Below are positions 33,124 through 43,256 of a DNA stretch of 64,000 nucleotides, piece after piece. A program made the position numbers and the translations under genes. The stretch is from Paracoccaceae bacterium. Lineage in GTDB: Bacteria; Pseudomonadota; Alphaproteobacteria; Rhodobacterales; Rhodobacteraceae. The notes beneath the pieces are model-generated. The model was given only the letters and a program-made list of their open reading frames with translations, ran no database searches and was not told the origin of the DNA. The DNA lies in the NCBI GenBank assembly GCA_020628545.1, contig JAHDEX010000007.1, forward strand, positions 39,375-103,374, in the 5' to 3' direction. Position 1 is the stretch's first letter, and the number at the start of each line of letters is the position of its first letter.

Positions 33124-33816
33124 TCAGCTCGAGTTTGTGCTACGCCGCTCTTCAAGTTCAAGAATTCTGGCTTCCAGTCCTTCGCGATCTTTAATGACGA
33201 CCCTGCCTTTGGCGATTTGGATCACGTCGCGCTGCTTCAGCAAACTCAATTCTTTGTTGACGGTCTGGCGCGTGCAACCGACCGCTGTCGCAAGGTAGCT
33301 TTGACTTTGCCGGAAAGTGCTTGTTTCAGCGGCGAGGCGGCCAAGATAGCGGCAAATGCGCTGTTCGGCTGAGTAGTATTGGTCGATGGCTTTTGAGGCG
33401 TTGTCATGTTGCAGCGCAAGGAAGGCGAGGTTTGCAAAGTTGCGACGAAAGATCGGGTCGCTCATCGCGTCGCGAATGTCTTCCGGTTGCCAGGCAAGCG
33501 CGGTTGACCCTGCATGCAGGATACAATTTGCGGCGCACACACGCTCTGCGACAGCTTCAATCGCGCCAAGTGTCCGTCCGGGGCCGCCGTGCCCGATGAT
33601 GGTGCGATAACCTTCCGGGCTCACGTAACTGATCTCAACTGTCCCCTCGACCATCAGGTACACACTGTTGCAAGGTTCGTCCTGTAGAAGGATCGGACGA
33701 TCCTTGTCCGCCGCGACCACTTGGCACCTTTCCAAAAGGCTCTTTCGCATGTCTTCCGAAAGTCCGCTGAGGAGGACCGCGCTGTTCAGGCTGGAAAATT
33801 GGTCAATGGGTTTCAA
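33124..33816 (-). CDS. Crp/Fnr-family transcriptional regulator
   Basis: cNMP-binding fold plus HTH (SQSYLATAVGCTRQTVNKELSLLKQRDVIQ); no FNR-type N-terminal Cys cluster. Confidence 0.85.
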   Translation of the reverse strand: MKPIDQFSSLNSAVLLSGLSEDMRKSLLERCQVVAADKDRPILLQDEPCNSVYLMVEGTVEISYVSPEGYRTIIGHGGPGRTLGAIEAVAERVCAANCILHAGSTALAWQPEDIRDAMSDPIFRRNFANLAFLALQHDNASKAIDQYYSAEQRICRYLGRLAAETSTFRQSQSYLATAVGCTRQTVNKELSLLKQRDVIQIAKGRVVIKDREGLEARILELEERRSTNSS

Positions 33817-34217
33817 TGGCTTGCCCGCATTAGATTGAAAATCAAGTGGACGTTATGCGACGGTTACGGATGAAAAAAGTGTTGGTGTAAGCGGTTACAA
33901 AATATTTATTAGGCACGATAGCGAGGGAGATGCCTAATTTCTAAGCGCTAGCGCGTTAATTCAAACGAAAACAATTACGTAAACTACTTGACTACGTATG
34001 CATTATGGGGGTCGGTATGAGCCTTTGCCCGCCCAAAGAAACCATTTTACGCGGCGGAAGTTTACAAACCTACCCGTTCGTATCGGTGCGAGCGTTGGAA
34101 TCGGCTTAACCAGCCTCTCAGACCCGTCCGGTGAAAAGAAGCGTTGGTGAAAGATATTCTTGACGGCTTCGCGCGCCCCGCATCTGATCTGACCGATCAA
34201 GGGGAAGGGCACTTACT

Positions 34218-35165
34218 ATGCAAATTGGTTTCATTGGGTTGGGGAACGTCGGCGGAAAGCTGGCGGGCAGCCTTTTGCGCAATAAGATGGCGTTGCAGGT
34301 TTACGACCTCGACGAAACCCTCGTCGCGCGGTTCGAAGACCGGGGCGCGGTTGCAGCGGGATCACCTGCCACGATGATGGCCGCCTGTGATGTGGTGATC
34401 ACTTGCCTGCCTTCCCCTGCCGCCTGTCGCGCAGTTGTGACGGAGATGCTGCCGCATGTCAGGCCCGGAAAGATCTGGATGGAAATGTCGACGACGGATG
34501 CGGACGAAATGATTGCTCTGTCTAAGAAGGTCATCGCCAAAGGCGGTGCGGCTGTTGAATGTCCTGTTTCGGGCGGATGTCACCGTGCAGATACCGGCAA
34601 CATCAGCATCTTTGCAGGCTGCGAGCGCGCAACGTTTGAGCAAGTTCTGCCTATTCTGACCATTCTGGGACGACGGGTTTTGCATACGGGGCCGATCGGA
34701 TCGGCGAGCCAGCTGAAGGTCATGACAAACTACCTCGCGACCGCAAACCTCTTGACGCTGTGTGAGGCGCTCGTGACGATGAAAGCTGCAGGCCTTGACC
34801 TCGCAACGACATATGAGGCGATCAAGATCAGCTCTGGCACGTCATTTGTGCACGAGACTGAAAGTCAGATGATCCTCAACGGGTGTCGCGACATCAATTT
34901 CACGATGGATCTGGTGAAAAAGGACATCGGATTGTTCCAAAGCCTTGCGCAGGCGCATGATGTTCCGCTGGAAATTAGTCCGCTGATGGTCTCTATCTTC
35001 GAGGATGGCATTGCGCGGTATGGCGAGCGTGCGCAATCAGACGAAATCATCCGCAGGCTGGAGGACGCGACCGGCCTGACAATCACGGCACCCGGTTTTC
35101 CGTCTGAAATGATCGACGATGAACCGGAAGAGCGTGGTTACGAAGTGCGCCCCCTGGGCGTCTGA
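34218..35165 (+). CDS. NAD(P)-dependent beta-hydroxyacid dehydrogenase (3-hydroxyisobutyrate dehydrogenase-like)
   Basis: IGFIGLGNVGGKLAGSL Rossmann motif, CPVSGGCHRADTG, LKVMTNYL. Confidence 0.85.
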   Translation: MQIGFIGLGNVGGKLAGSLLRNKMALQVYDLDETLVARFEDRGAVAAGSPATMMAACDVVITCLPSPAACRAVVTEMLPHVRPGKIWMEMSTTDADEMIALSKKVIAKGGAAVECPVSGGCHRADTGNISIFAGCERATFEQVLPILTILGRRVLHTGPIGSASQLKVMTNYLATANLLTLCEALVTMKAAGLDLATTYEAIKISSGTSFVHETESQMILNGCRDINFTMDLVKKDIGLFQSLAQAHDVPLEISPLMVSIFEDGIARYGERAQSDEIIRRLEDATGLTITAPGFPSEMIDDEPEERGYEVRPLGV

Positions 35166-35229
35166 GCTTTCTTTCTCGCATTGCGCGGGGTAGGGAACCG
35201 AAAGGTCGGGGCGGGGACAGCGGACGAGA

Positions 35230-35718
35230 ATGAGAGACGATGGGGTCATTGCGGTTGTCGAGGCATCTTCCCTGCGCAGAGTGATGGGAGCGGGAGCGCT
35301 TTTTGGCCTTGGTGCGGTGCTACTCTATACGGTCTTCAGTGATCCGCCGGGAGCGGTGACAGCCACCTTCGGCATCATATTGGCGTTGGTCGTCGTTGCC
35401 ATGGGCACCAAGATGTGGCGGGCGACCTCTGGTCGTGTGGAGCTACGCGAGGATGCGCTGGTCGACTCGCACGGCACAACCCTTGTACGGATTGACGAGA
35501 TTGAAGGGGTGGACCGGGGTATTCTTGCGTTTAAGCCGTCGAATGGGTTTGTGCTGACACTCAAAAGCAAACAACCCCGGAGCTGGGCTCCGGGGTTGTG
35601 GTGGCGGTTAGGCCGTTATCTTGGTGTCGGTGGTGCTGTGTCAGCAGGGGAAACCAAATTTATGGCCGAACAGATTGCATTTCTGCTGTCCCAGCGATCC
35701 GACGTTCGAGGCGACTAG
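35230..35718 (+). CDS. hypothetical membrane protein, PH-domain-like
   Basis: Two N-terminal TM helices; C-terminal region similar in layout to bacterial PH proteins. Confidence 0.5.
   Translation: MRDDGVIAVVEASSLRRVMGAGALFGLGAVLLYTVFSDPPGAVTATFGIILALVVVAMGTKMWRATSGRVELREDALVDSHGTTLVRIDEIEGVDRGILAFKPSNGFVLTLKSKQPRSWAPGLWWRLGRYLGVGGAVSAGETKFMAEQIAFLLSQRSDVRGD
35571..35599 (-). terminator. terminator of the minus-strand Tad-like operon, lying inside the convergent CDS
   Basis: Perfect 13-bp arms ACAACCCCGGAGC/GCTCCGGGGTTGT with a 3-nt loop; reverse strand continues TTGCTTTTG. Confidence 0.65.
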
Positions 35719-36311
35719 CACCGTGGCACAATCGTGTCGTCAGTCTCACTTGCGAGCCAGCACAGCTGCGGGACGAAGCGCGGAGCAGCGACCAGGAAGT
35801 TCTCGAAAGACGTCGAACTCTCGTCGTAACCGATTGAGTGCAGAGGCTCGTAGTCGACCCATGTCTCAACAAGAATGGCGCGCTGGCCCTTCTTCAACGT
35901 TGGAAGACGATCAGAAACCGCGTTGAGATCCGCATGTGTCAGTGCACCGTGGCTGCTGTCGTGCTTTGACCAGCGGACACGGTATTCACCTGCGCGTTGG
36001 TTCCACGTGAATGCGGTCAGACGATATTCTGGCGTTTCATCTGTTTCGATCATCGTGTCCATCAGGCCGGAAACGCCGGTCAGATAGGTTGGGGTGATCG
36101 GGTTTGTTTCACGGCTGACCATATCAGCGATAACCGTTGCGGCCCGTGTTGCCTGCGTCTTCGCTTTGAAGGCTGTGAAGAATGTAATCAGACCAAAGGT
36201 GATCACTGCAAGCAGCGGAACCATGAAGACCAGTTCGACGGATGCGTTACCGGTTTCGTCATCACGAAACGCTTTCACGCGGCTGCGGAGTGTTTGTGGA
36301 AAACGCATCAT
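35715..36311 (-). CDS. TadE/TadG-family pseudopilin-like protein
   Basis: FRDDETGNASVELVFMVPLLAVITFGLITFF TadE-like N-terminal motif. Confidence 0.8.
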   Translation of the reverse strand: MMRFPQTLRSRVKAFRDDETGNASVELVFMVPLLAVITFGLITFFTAFKAKTQATRAATVIADMVSRETNPITPTYLTGVSGLMDTMIETDETPEYRLTAFTWNQRAGEYRVRWSKHDSSHGALTHADLNAVSDRLPTLKKGQRAILVETWVDYEPLHSIGYDESSTSFENFLVAAPRFVPQLCWLASETDDTIVPRC

Positions 36312-36856
36312 TTGTACGGCTCCAATACGAAGGATGAAGTTGCGACGAGGGCATAGGCGCCTTCGCTCTGCTTAGGTACGGAGGCCCCGATCTTTGCCGT
36401 TGGCAGGATTGGGTCGAACAATGAGCATGCACGCAGGATCATCAGTTCGTTGTTGCCACCGTTGGCCCAGTTGATCAGTGGCGTACCTGTTTCGGCACGG
36501 TCCACACAGTCAGGCTGGCTGTCCATCGGCGTGTAGTTCCGGATGTCGTTGCGGACCATTTCCAGCTTCAGCTGGTTTTCACAGTCCGGTATGATCATCG
36601 CGTTGTCGCAGATTGCGGTGCGCAGCGTGTCGTGATCAGGGTCTGGCAGCAGGCCAATCCGAACTTCACGAACGGTAACGTCAACACCGCGTTCAAGCAT
36701 CATGTCCCGCAGGCCAATCATGCCGGTTTCGAAAGTTGCCGCAGCGAACAGGAAGGCTGTTGGCAGGGCAATGGCGAAGTCGACTGTCATGTTGCCGTCT
36801 TCTTCGCGACGGAATGCAGTACAGGCGTTTGCCAGTTTTTTCATGTACTTGTTCAT
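36308..36856 (-). CDS. TadE/TadG-family pseudopilin-like protein
   Basis: FRREEDGNMTVDFAIALPTAFLFAAATFETGMIGLR. Confidence 0.8.
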   Translation of the reverse strand: MNKYMKKLANACTAFRREEDGNMTVDFAIALPTAFLFAAATFETGMIGLRDMMLERGVDVTVREVRIGLLPDPDHDTLRTAICDNAMIIPDCENQLKLEMVRNDIRNYTPMDSQPDCVDRAETGTPLINWANGGNNELMILRACSLFDPILPTAKIGASVPKQSEGAYALVATSSFVLEPYK

Positions 36857-38310
36857 TGTGTCAGCCTCAGGCTTGTCACCTGCTCAGCAATGGCTTCGAA
36901 CACAGAGTTCAGGTCATCGCCGTTGGTGTTAAAGAAGTGGTTAATCGTTGTCGCACATTCTGACATCACGCGGGCACCGTCTTCTGGCGCTTCGAACGCA
37001 ACGGCAAACACCTGGACGTTCTTTTCGCGTGCTGCGTCACAGCTGTCAGCAAGAAGTTGGTTACCCTTTGCGTTGTTGTAACGCACTTCTTTGAAGTCCC
37101 ACTGGCTGTGGTAGCTGCTGTGGACGTTGTTGCTGTACCAGTACCGGAATGGATTGTTCGCCCAGTGGTGCGCATCGTTTGCGTCCTGGTAGAACTCATC
37201 CTTGATGTAGGTTGCGTCCGTGTTCTGACCGTCTGTCATCACAACAATCACTTTCGTGGTGTCGTACTGCGCATCTTCAGAGCTGAAGTTTGCGGGGCGG
37301 CCTGCAAAAGCTGGATCCAGATCAGGCGCAACCAGTGGGCGTGTTGATGGATCCAGCAGCGCGAGGCCCCACTTCATGCCGAGGAAGATCGACGTTTGCG
37401 TGGTTGGTTCCATCTGGCTGATTTGATTCAGCAGGTGAGCACGGTCCTGTGTCACGGCAGAGATCTGCTCGAAGGAGCGAGGTGCACACATTGGATCGTT
37501 CAATGTGCTACCGGATGACCAGTGGTCCATAAACTGACCCTGCTGATACGTCTTGGACATATCGATGCCCGGCTCAGCGAAGTCACCGTCTTCAAACTCA
37601 ACGCAGTATGCATAGTCATGCAACTGGTTTGTGTTCATCCGGCTGAAGATGTTTGGGCCGACATTCACGTGCTGTGCGTAAGGAACCAGCGAGATCGACA
37701 CGCGATCTGCGTTGCTGTCTTGCAGAGCGGTGTTCACGAAGGTTGTGGCCGCTTCTTGCAGCGCTTCCATCTTCGTTAGGCCAGTCGCGTTACCATCGGC
37801 GTCATAAGTTGGGTGACGCATGGAGCCGGAGATGTCGAGAACCAGAGAGATTTCGACGTTACCAACACCTTGTGTCGCAACTGAGCGGGCGCCTGCGTCC
37901 AAGCTCTCGATGCCGGCGAGCTTCAAGAAGAAGGTGTTCATCGGGCGAGTCACATTGACCTCAACCGTGCGGTTGTTGATCGTCTCGGTAACGATGGCAT
38001 CGCCGTCGAGATACTGATCAAGGTTTGCCTTTTCGAAGAAATCACGAACTTTGCCGACACCTTCGCCTGGGTTTGTGAACTCCAGGTTCGCCGCAGCCAG
38101 TGCCGCGCGGTCAGCCGTGTCTTGCAGCAAGGCACGTTCGCTTTCAAATCGCATGAAGTCGACGGACATCCCGCCGAGTACAAGCATCAGTGGAACGAGA
38201 AACACACCCATAGTGGTGAGGTTTCCGTCCTCGTTTTTCCGGAACTCGTCCATCGGTTCTTGCCGATTGGCGAGGAACCTGCGGAACTCGCAAGTCAATC
38301 TATGGCGCAT
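36853..38310 (-). CDS. TadG-like protein with von Willebrand factor A domain
   Basis: FRKNEDGNLTTMGVFLVPLMLVLGGMSVDFMR; MIDAS motif LVLDISGSMRHP; start at MRHRLT (38310). Confidence 0.85.
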   Translation of the reverse strand: MRHRLTCEFRRFLANRQEPMDEFRKNEDGNLTTMGVFLVPLMLVLGGMSVDFMRFESERALLQDTADRAALAAANLEFTNPGEGVGKVRDFFEKANLDQYLDGDAIVTETINNRTVEVNVTRPMNTFFLKLAGIESLDAGARSVATQGVGNVEISLVLDISGSMRHPTYDADGNATGLTKMEALQEAATTFVNTALQDSNADRVSISLVPYAQHVNVGPNIFSRMNTNQLHDYAYCVEFEDGDFAEPGIDMSKTYQQGQFMDHWSSGSTLNDPMCAPRSFEQISAVTQDRAHLLNQISQMEPTTQTSIFLGMKWGLALLDPSTRPLVAPDLDPAFAGRPANFSSEDAQYDTTKVIVVMTDGQNTDATYIKDEFYQDANDAHHWANNPFRYWYSNNVHSSYHSQWDFKEVRYNNAKGNQLLADSCDAAREKNVQVFAVAFEAPEDGARVMSECATTINHFFNTNGDDLNSVFEAIAEQVTSLRLTQ

Positions 38311-38610
38311 AATCGTCTTCCCTGGTTTACGCACGTAACCTGCAGCAACCCCCCGGCCGCACACCTGTGCAAATACAATCGGCTCCCGTTTTACCCGCCG
38401 ACTTTTGTTTGAAATGTGGCGAACATCGCAAAAACCGTGCACAAATCGCTCGGATTGCAGCTTGATTTTTCTAAAAATGAATAAAAACAAAACGTTAACG
38501 TGTGCCACAAGTGTGTCATAAATGCTGAAAGTGTCCTTGTCGGCGGATATCCACTTTTCGGGCTTGGAAACGGTCTTTCGGGGCTTGGCGGATTGTTCAC
38601 GCAGGTGCAG

Positions 38611-38671
38611 GAATCTCGACTTCGGATGAGAGAATCACCGCCGATGAGTCACATGCGGATTGGCTCGACTC
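38611..38671. promoter_or_regulatory. cluster of four GANTC sites upstream of dnaG
   Basis: GAATC 38611-38615, GAATC 38632-38636, GAGTC 38646-38650, GACTC 38667-38671. Confidence 0.5.
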
Positions 38672-38696
38672 TGCCGGTCACAGACACGATAATGCC

Positions 38697-40652
38697 ATGA
38701 TGAGTTTGCCACCGGGATTTTTGGATGAATTGCGCACGCGTCTGTCGCTCGGACAGGTCGTTGGACGCAAGGTGATGTGGGATCCGCGCAAATCGAACCA
38801 AGGGAAGGGCGACCTTTGGGCACCGTGTCCGTTCCATCAGGAGAAGACTGCAAGCTTCCATGTCGATGATCGTAAAGGGTTTTATTACTGCTTCGGCTGC
38901 CACGCCAAAGGCGACGCAATCAACTTTGTGATCGAAACCGAAAATGTGTCCTTTATAGAAGCCGTGAAAATTTTGGCGGATGAAGCGGGCATGCCGATGC
39001 CTGAACGCGATCCGCGCGCTCAGGAAAAAGCTGATCTGCGCAGCGAACTGACCGACGTGATGGAGCAGGCGGTGCAGTGGCACAAGCTTCAGCTGAAAAC
39101 CGCTGCCGCGGGGCCTGCGCGCGACTACTTGGAAACGCGCGGATTATCGCCGGACGCCATTGCGCGGTGGGAAATTGGCTTTGCCCCGGAACGCGGTGGT
39201 GTGATGGCGCAACTGACGGGAAAAGGTGTCGCGCAAGAGAAGGTGATTGCCGCCGGGCTCGCCGCCGAAAGTGATCGTGGCGGATCTCCCTATGACCGGT
39301 TTCGCAACCGGATCATGTTCCCGATCCGCGATGGGCGCGGCAAGGCGATAGGCTTTGGTGGGCGCGCGATGGATCCGAACCATCCCGCCAAATACTACAA
39401 TTCGCCTGAAACGCCGCTCTTCGATAAAGGGCGATCACTCTATAACCACGCGCCCGCGCGTGAGGCGGCAGGCAAAGGCCAGCCACTGATCGTCGCGGAA
39501 GGTTATATGGACGTGATCGCGCTGTCCGAGGCGGGGTTTCAGGCGACGGTTGCACCGCTGGGGACCGCGATTACAGAAGATCAGCTGCGGCTTTTGTGGC
39601 GGATCTCGCCCGAGCCGATCATCGCATTGGATGGCGATACGGCAGGACTGCGAGCGGCGATGCGGATGATCGATATTGCGCTGCCACTGCTTGAAGCCGG
39701 TCAATCACTGCGCTTTGCCCTGATGCCGGAGGGGCTGGACCCCGATGACCTGATCAAGCAGCAAGGCAGGCAGGCGATGCAGGGCCTCATCGATGCGGCC
39801 ATTCCGATGGTGCAATTGCTTTGGCAGCGGGAAACTGACGGGAAAGTTTTTGACAGCCCGGAACGGAAAGCGGCGTTGGACAAGGCGTTGCGCGACAAAA
39901 TCAAACTGATCAAAGATCCATCGATCCGTAGCCACTATGGTCAAGCGATCAAGGACATGCGGTGGGAGTTGTTCCGCGCCCGCAAACCTAACCCCGCGCA
40001 AACACAAAAGCGCCAAACACGCGGTGGCCCAGCAACGTGGCGGCAATCGAAGGCGCCGCTGGCCAGTAACAAGTCGTCCATGCTGGGGGCAGGGGCCGCG
40101 AAAACTGACCACATGCTCGAAAGTGCAATCCTCGCGACGTTGATTGCGACGCCAGCGGTTGTGGACGCGTTTGAAGTGCAGATCGATCAGATGGACTGTC
40201 AGGACCCCGATCATGCCGTGTTGCGCGATGCGGTCCTGCGGTTGTCGGGCGCACAAGATATTCGTGAGGCTTTGAATAAAAGTGTCGGAATCGCGCCACT
40301 TGAAAACCTCATGGCGCAACCTCATGTGAAAATCCATCCGGCGGTGCGCCGTGCCGGAGATCTCGAATTCGCGACAGCCTGCCTGACCACTGACTTCAAA
40401 CGCCTTTTTGCGCAACGAAGCTATGGCAAGGAACTGGACGAAGGCATGGACGAGTTGCAGGGCCAGGCTGACGAAAGCCTGACTTGGCGGCTCGCTCAGG
40501 CGGCGCGGATGATGGATACATCGGTGCGTGAGGCGCAGGATGAGACGACAGACTTTGAAAAAGCCGACAACGGCACCATGTTAAACAAAGAAGAGAAGTC
40601 AGCCTTTGATCAGCTTCTTGAGACGATCAAGGCAGGCAAGCCGACAAAGTAG
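38697..40652 (+). CDS. dnaG: DNA primase
   Basis: CPFHQEKTASFHVDDRKGFYYCFGC zinc motif, VAEGYMDVIALSEAG Toprim domain. Confidence 0.97.
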   Translation: MMSLPPGFLDELRTRLSLGQVVGRKVMWDPRKSNQGKGDLWAPCPFHQEKTASFHVDDRKGFYYCFGCHAKGDAINFVIETENVSFIEAVKILADEAGMPMPERDPRAQEKADLRSELTDVMEQAVQWHKLQLKTAAAGPARDYLETRGLSPDAIARWEIGFAPERGGVMAQLTGKGVAQEKVIAAGLAAESDRGGSPYDRFRNRIMFPIRDGRGKAIGFGGRAMDPNHPAKYYNSPETPLFDKGRSLYNHAPAREAAGKGQPLIVAEGYMDVIALSEAGFQATVAPLGTAITEDQLRLLWRISPEPIIALDGDTAGLRAAMRMIDIALPLLEAGQSLRFALMPEGLDPDDLIKQQGRQAMQGLIDAAIPMVQLLWQRETDGKVFDSPERKAALDKALRDKIKLIKDPSIRSHYGQAIKDMRWELFRARKPNPAQTQKRQTRGGPATWRQSKAPLASNKSSMLGAGAAKTDHMLESAILATLIATPAVVDAFEVQIDQMDCQDPDHAVLRDAVLRLSGAQDIREALNKSVGIAPLENLMAQPHVKIHPAVRRAGDLEFATACLTTDFKRLFAQRSYGKELDEGMDELQGQADESLTWRLAQAARMMDTSVREAQDETTDFEKADNGTMLNKEEKSAFDQLLETIKAGKPTK

Positions 40653-40718
40653 CAGTTTGGACAACAGTCCAGCGCACAGGAAGCAACAGAGACGTTTAAT
40701 CGCAGGTGATGTGCTTGC

Positions 40719-40768
40719 GAATCAGCTGATTCCCAAGTTGATTCGTTCAAAACCGAATCATGCGAATC
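40719..40768. promoter_or_regulatory. cluster of five GANTC sites upstream of rpoD, including a palindrome
   Basis: GANTC at 40719, 40728, 40740, 40755 and 40764; GAATCAGCTGATTC palindrome and TGATTCG-N8-CGAATCA inverted repeat. Confidence 0.55.
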
Positions 40769-40815
40769 ACCACTGAGGGCTGAACGCCCACGACCCCCGC
40801 GAAGGAGCGACGTGA

Positions 40816-42792
40816 ATGGCCGCCAAGGATACCAACGATCAGAAGGATCGCGATCAGGAGGACGGCACACTGGACATGAGCCAGGCCGCCGTCAAAAAGA
40901 TGATCGCCGATGCGCGCGAACGTGGATACATCACTTACGACCAACTGAACGCGGTACTGCCGCCTGATCAGGTCTCGTCTGACCAAATCGAAGACGTGAT
41001 GTCGATGTTGTCCGAGATGGGCATTCAGGTCACCGAAGACGAGGAAAGCGAAGAGGCCGAACAGGGCTCGCGCGAGGTTGCGACCGTTGCTGGCAACCGT
41101 GAAGTTGCCCTTGGTGGGGCAGAGCAGGAAAAGCTCGACCGCACGGATGACCCGGTCCGCATGTACTTGCGGGAGATGGGCAGCGTAGAACTGCTGTCCC
41201 GCGAAGGCGAGATTGCGATTGCGAAACGCATTGAGGCTGGCCGCAACACGATGATCCTCGGGCTGTGTGAAAGCCCGCTGACCTTCCAGGCGATTACGAT
41301 CTGGCGCGACGAACTTCTCAACGAAGACATTCTACTGCGCGACGTGATCGACCTTGAGACCACCTTCGGCAATCAGATGGGTGAAGACGGCGTGGAAGAG
41401 GTCGCTGTTGTGTCCCCCGGTGCGGGACCGGCCAAGTCTGAGGGTGAGCAGGCTGAAGAACTCGACGCTGACGGCAATCCGATTGTCAAAGACGACGATG
41501 ACGATGACGACGATCAGGCCAACATGTCGCTGGCCGCGATGGAAGCCGCGCTGAAGCCGCGCGTGCTTGAGACGCTTGAGATCATCGCACGCGACTTTGC
41601 CACGCTGTCTGACATGCAAGATGCGCGGATGTCGGCGACGCTGAACGAAGACAGCTCTTTCTCTTCCAAGGAAGAAGACAAGTATCAGGCACTGCGGGCC
41701 GAGATTGTGGAGTTGGTGAATTCACTTCACCTACATAACAACCGGATCGAAGCGCTGATCGACCAGCTTTATGGCATCAACCGCCGGATCATGCAGATAG
41801 ACAGCGCGATGGTGAAGCTGGCGGACCAGGCGCGGATCAACCGCCGTGAGTTTATCGATGCTTACCGTGGACGTGAATTGGACCCGAACTGGCTTGAAGA
41901 AATGAGCCAGAAGTCGGGTCGTGGCTGGCAGATGCTGATCGAACGCTCCACCGACAAGATCGAAGGTCTGCGCGGTGATATGGCGCAGGTTGGACAGTAT
42001 GTCGGCGTCGACATCCCCGAATTCCGCCGCATCGTACAGCAGGTGCAAAAAGGTGAGAAAGAAGCCCGGCAGGCCAAGAAAGAAATGGTCGAGGCGAACC
42101 TGCGCCTCGTGATTTCGATTGCGAAAAAGTACACGAACCGCGGCCTGCAATTCCTTGATCTTATTCAGGAAGGGAACATCGGCCTCATGAAGGCCGTGGA
42201 TAAATTCGAATACCGCCGCGGCTATAAATTCTCCACCTACGCGACATGGTGGATCCGTCAGGCGATCACCCGCTCCATTGCTGATCAGGCCCGCACGATC
42301 CGGATCCCGGTCCATATGATCGAAACGATCAACAAGCTGGTCCGCACTGGTCGCCAGATGCTGCACGAGATTGGCCGGGAGCCGACACCAGAGGAACTTG
42401 CAGAGAAACTGCAGATGCCTTTGGAAAAGGTCCGCAAGGTGATGAAGATCGCCAAGGAACCGATTTCGCTGGAGACGCCGATTGGCGACGAGGAGGACTC
42501 ACAGCTCGGCGATTTCATCGAGGACAAGAACGCGATCTTGCCTTTGGACAGCGCCATTCAGGAGAACCTGAAAGAGACGACGACCCGCGTGCTGGCATCG
42601 CTCACGCCGCGTGAGGAACGTGTCCTGCGGATGCGTTTCGGTATCGGCATGAACACCGACCACACGTTGGAAGAAGTGGGGCAGCAGTTCAGCGTGACGC
42701 GTGAGCGTATTCGTCAGATCGAAGCGAAAGCGCTGCGCAAGCTCAAGCACCCAAGCCGGTCGCGGAAGCTGCGATCGTTCCTGGATCAGTGA
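40816..42792 (+). CDS. rpoD: RNA polymerase primary sigma factor RpoD
   Basis: [57 protein letters not shown]; region 4 [28 protein letters not shown]. Confidence 0.98.
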   Translation: MAAKDTNDQKDRDQEDGTLDMSQAAVKKMIADARERGYITYDQLNAVLPPDQVSSDQIEDVMSMLSEMGIQVTEDEESEEAEQGSREVATVAGNREVALGGAEQEKLDRTDDPVRMYLREMGSVELLSREGEIAIAKRIEAGRNTMILGLCESPLTFQAITIWRDELLNEDILLRDVIDLETTFGNQMGEDGVEEVAVVSPGAGPAKSEGEQAEELDADGNPIVKDDDDDDDDQANMSLAAMEAALKPRVLETLEIIARDFATLSDMQDARMSATLNEDSSFSSKEEDKYQALRAEIVELVNSLHLHNNRIEALIDQLYGINRRIMQIDSAMVKLADQARINRREFIDAYRGRELDPNWLEEMSQKSGRGWQMLIERSTDKIEGLRGDMAQVGQYVGVDIPEFRRIVQQVQKGEKEARQAKKEMVEANLRLVISIAKKYTNRGLQFLDLIQEGNIGLMKAVDKFEYRRGYKFSTYATWWIRQAITRSIADQARTIRIPVHMIETINKLVRTGRQMLHEIGREPTPEELAEKLQMPLEKVRKVMKIAKEPISLETPIGDEEDSQLGDFIEDKNAILPLDSAIQENLKETTTRVLASLTPREERVLRMRFGIGMNTDHTLEEVGQQFSVTRERIRQIEAKALRKLKHPSRSRKLRSFLDQ

Positions 42793-43256
42793 TAGGACGG
42801 GTCGCGGACCTGACCGCTGAAGTTCAGCAGGTTTTGGGCGACCGCGACCTAATCGTTTTTGACGGCGAGTGCGTTCTTTGCTCTGGCTTCTTCCGCTTCA
42901 TGCTGAAAAAGGACCGCAAAGAACGCTTTTCGTTTGCCCTGGCGCAATCTGAGCTGGGAGAGCAGATTTACGCCGCGCTTGGCCTGAACACCCGCGATTT
43001 TGAGACGAATGTTGTCATCGTAAACGGCTGCATCTACGGGCAATTGGGCGCGTTTGCCGCGGCAATGTCGGCTATTGGATTGCCGTGGCGAGCGTTGGGT
43101 GTCATTTCCGTTGTTCCCCACCGCATAGGCGATCCGATCTATCACCTGATTGCGCGTAATCGCTATCGGATCTTTGGTCGCTACGACACGTGTCTACTTC
43201 CGTCGCCGGAAACACGATCTCGCTTCATCGACACTGGATGGGCGGCGGCGGCGTGA
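42789..43256 (+). CDS. DCC (DUF393) thiol-disulfide oxidoreductase-like protein
   Basis: [21 protein letters not shown]. Confidence 0.85.
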   Translation: MIGRVADLTAEVQQVLGDRDLIVFDGECVLCSGFFRFMLKKDRKERFSFALAQSELGEQIYAALGLNTRDFETNVVIVNGCIYGQLGAFAAAMSAIGLPWRALGVISVVPHRIGDPIYHLIARNRYRIFGRYDTCLLPSPETRSRFIDTGWAAAA

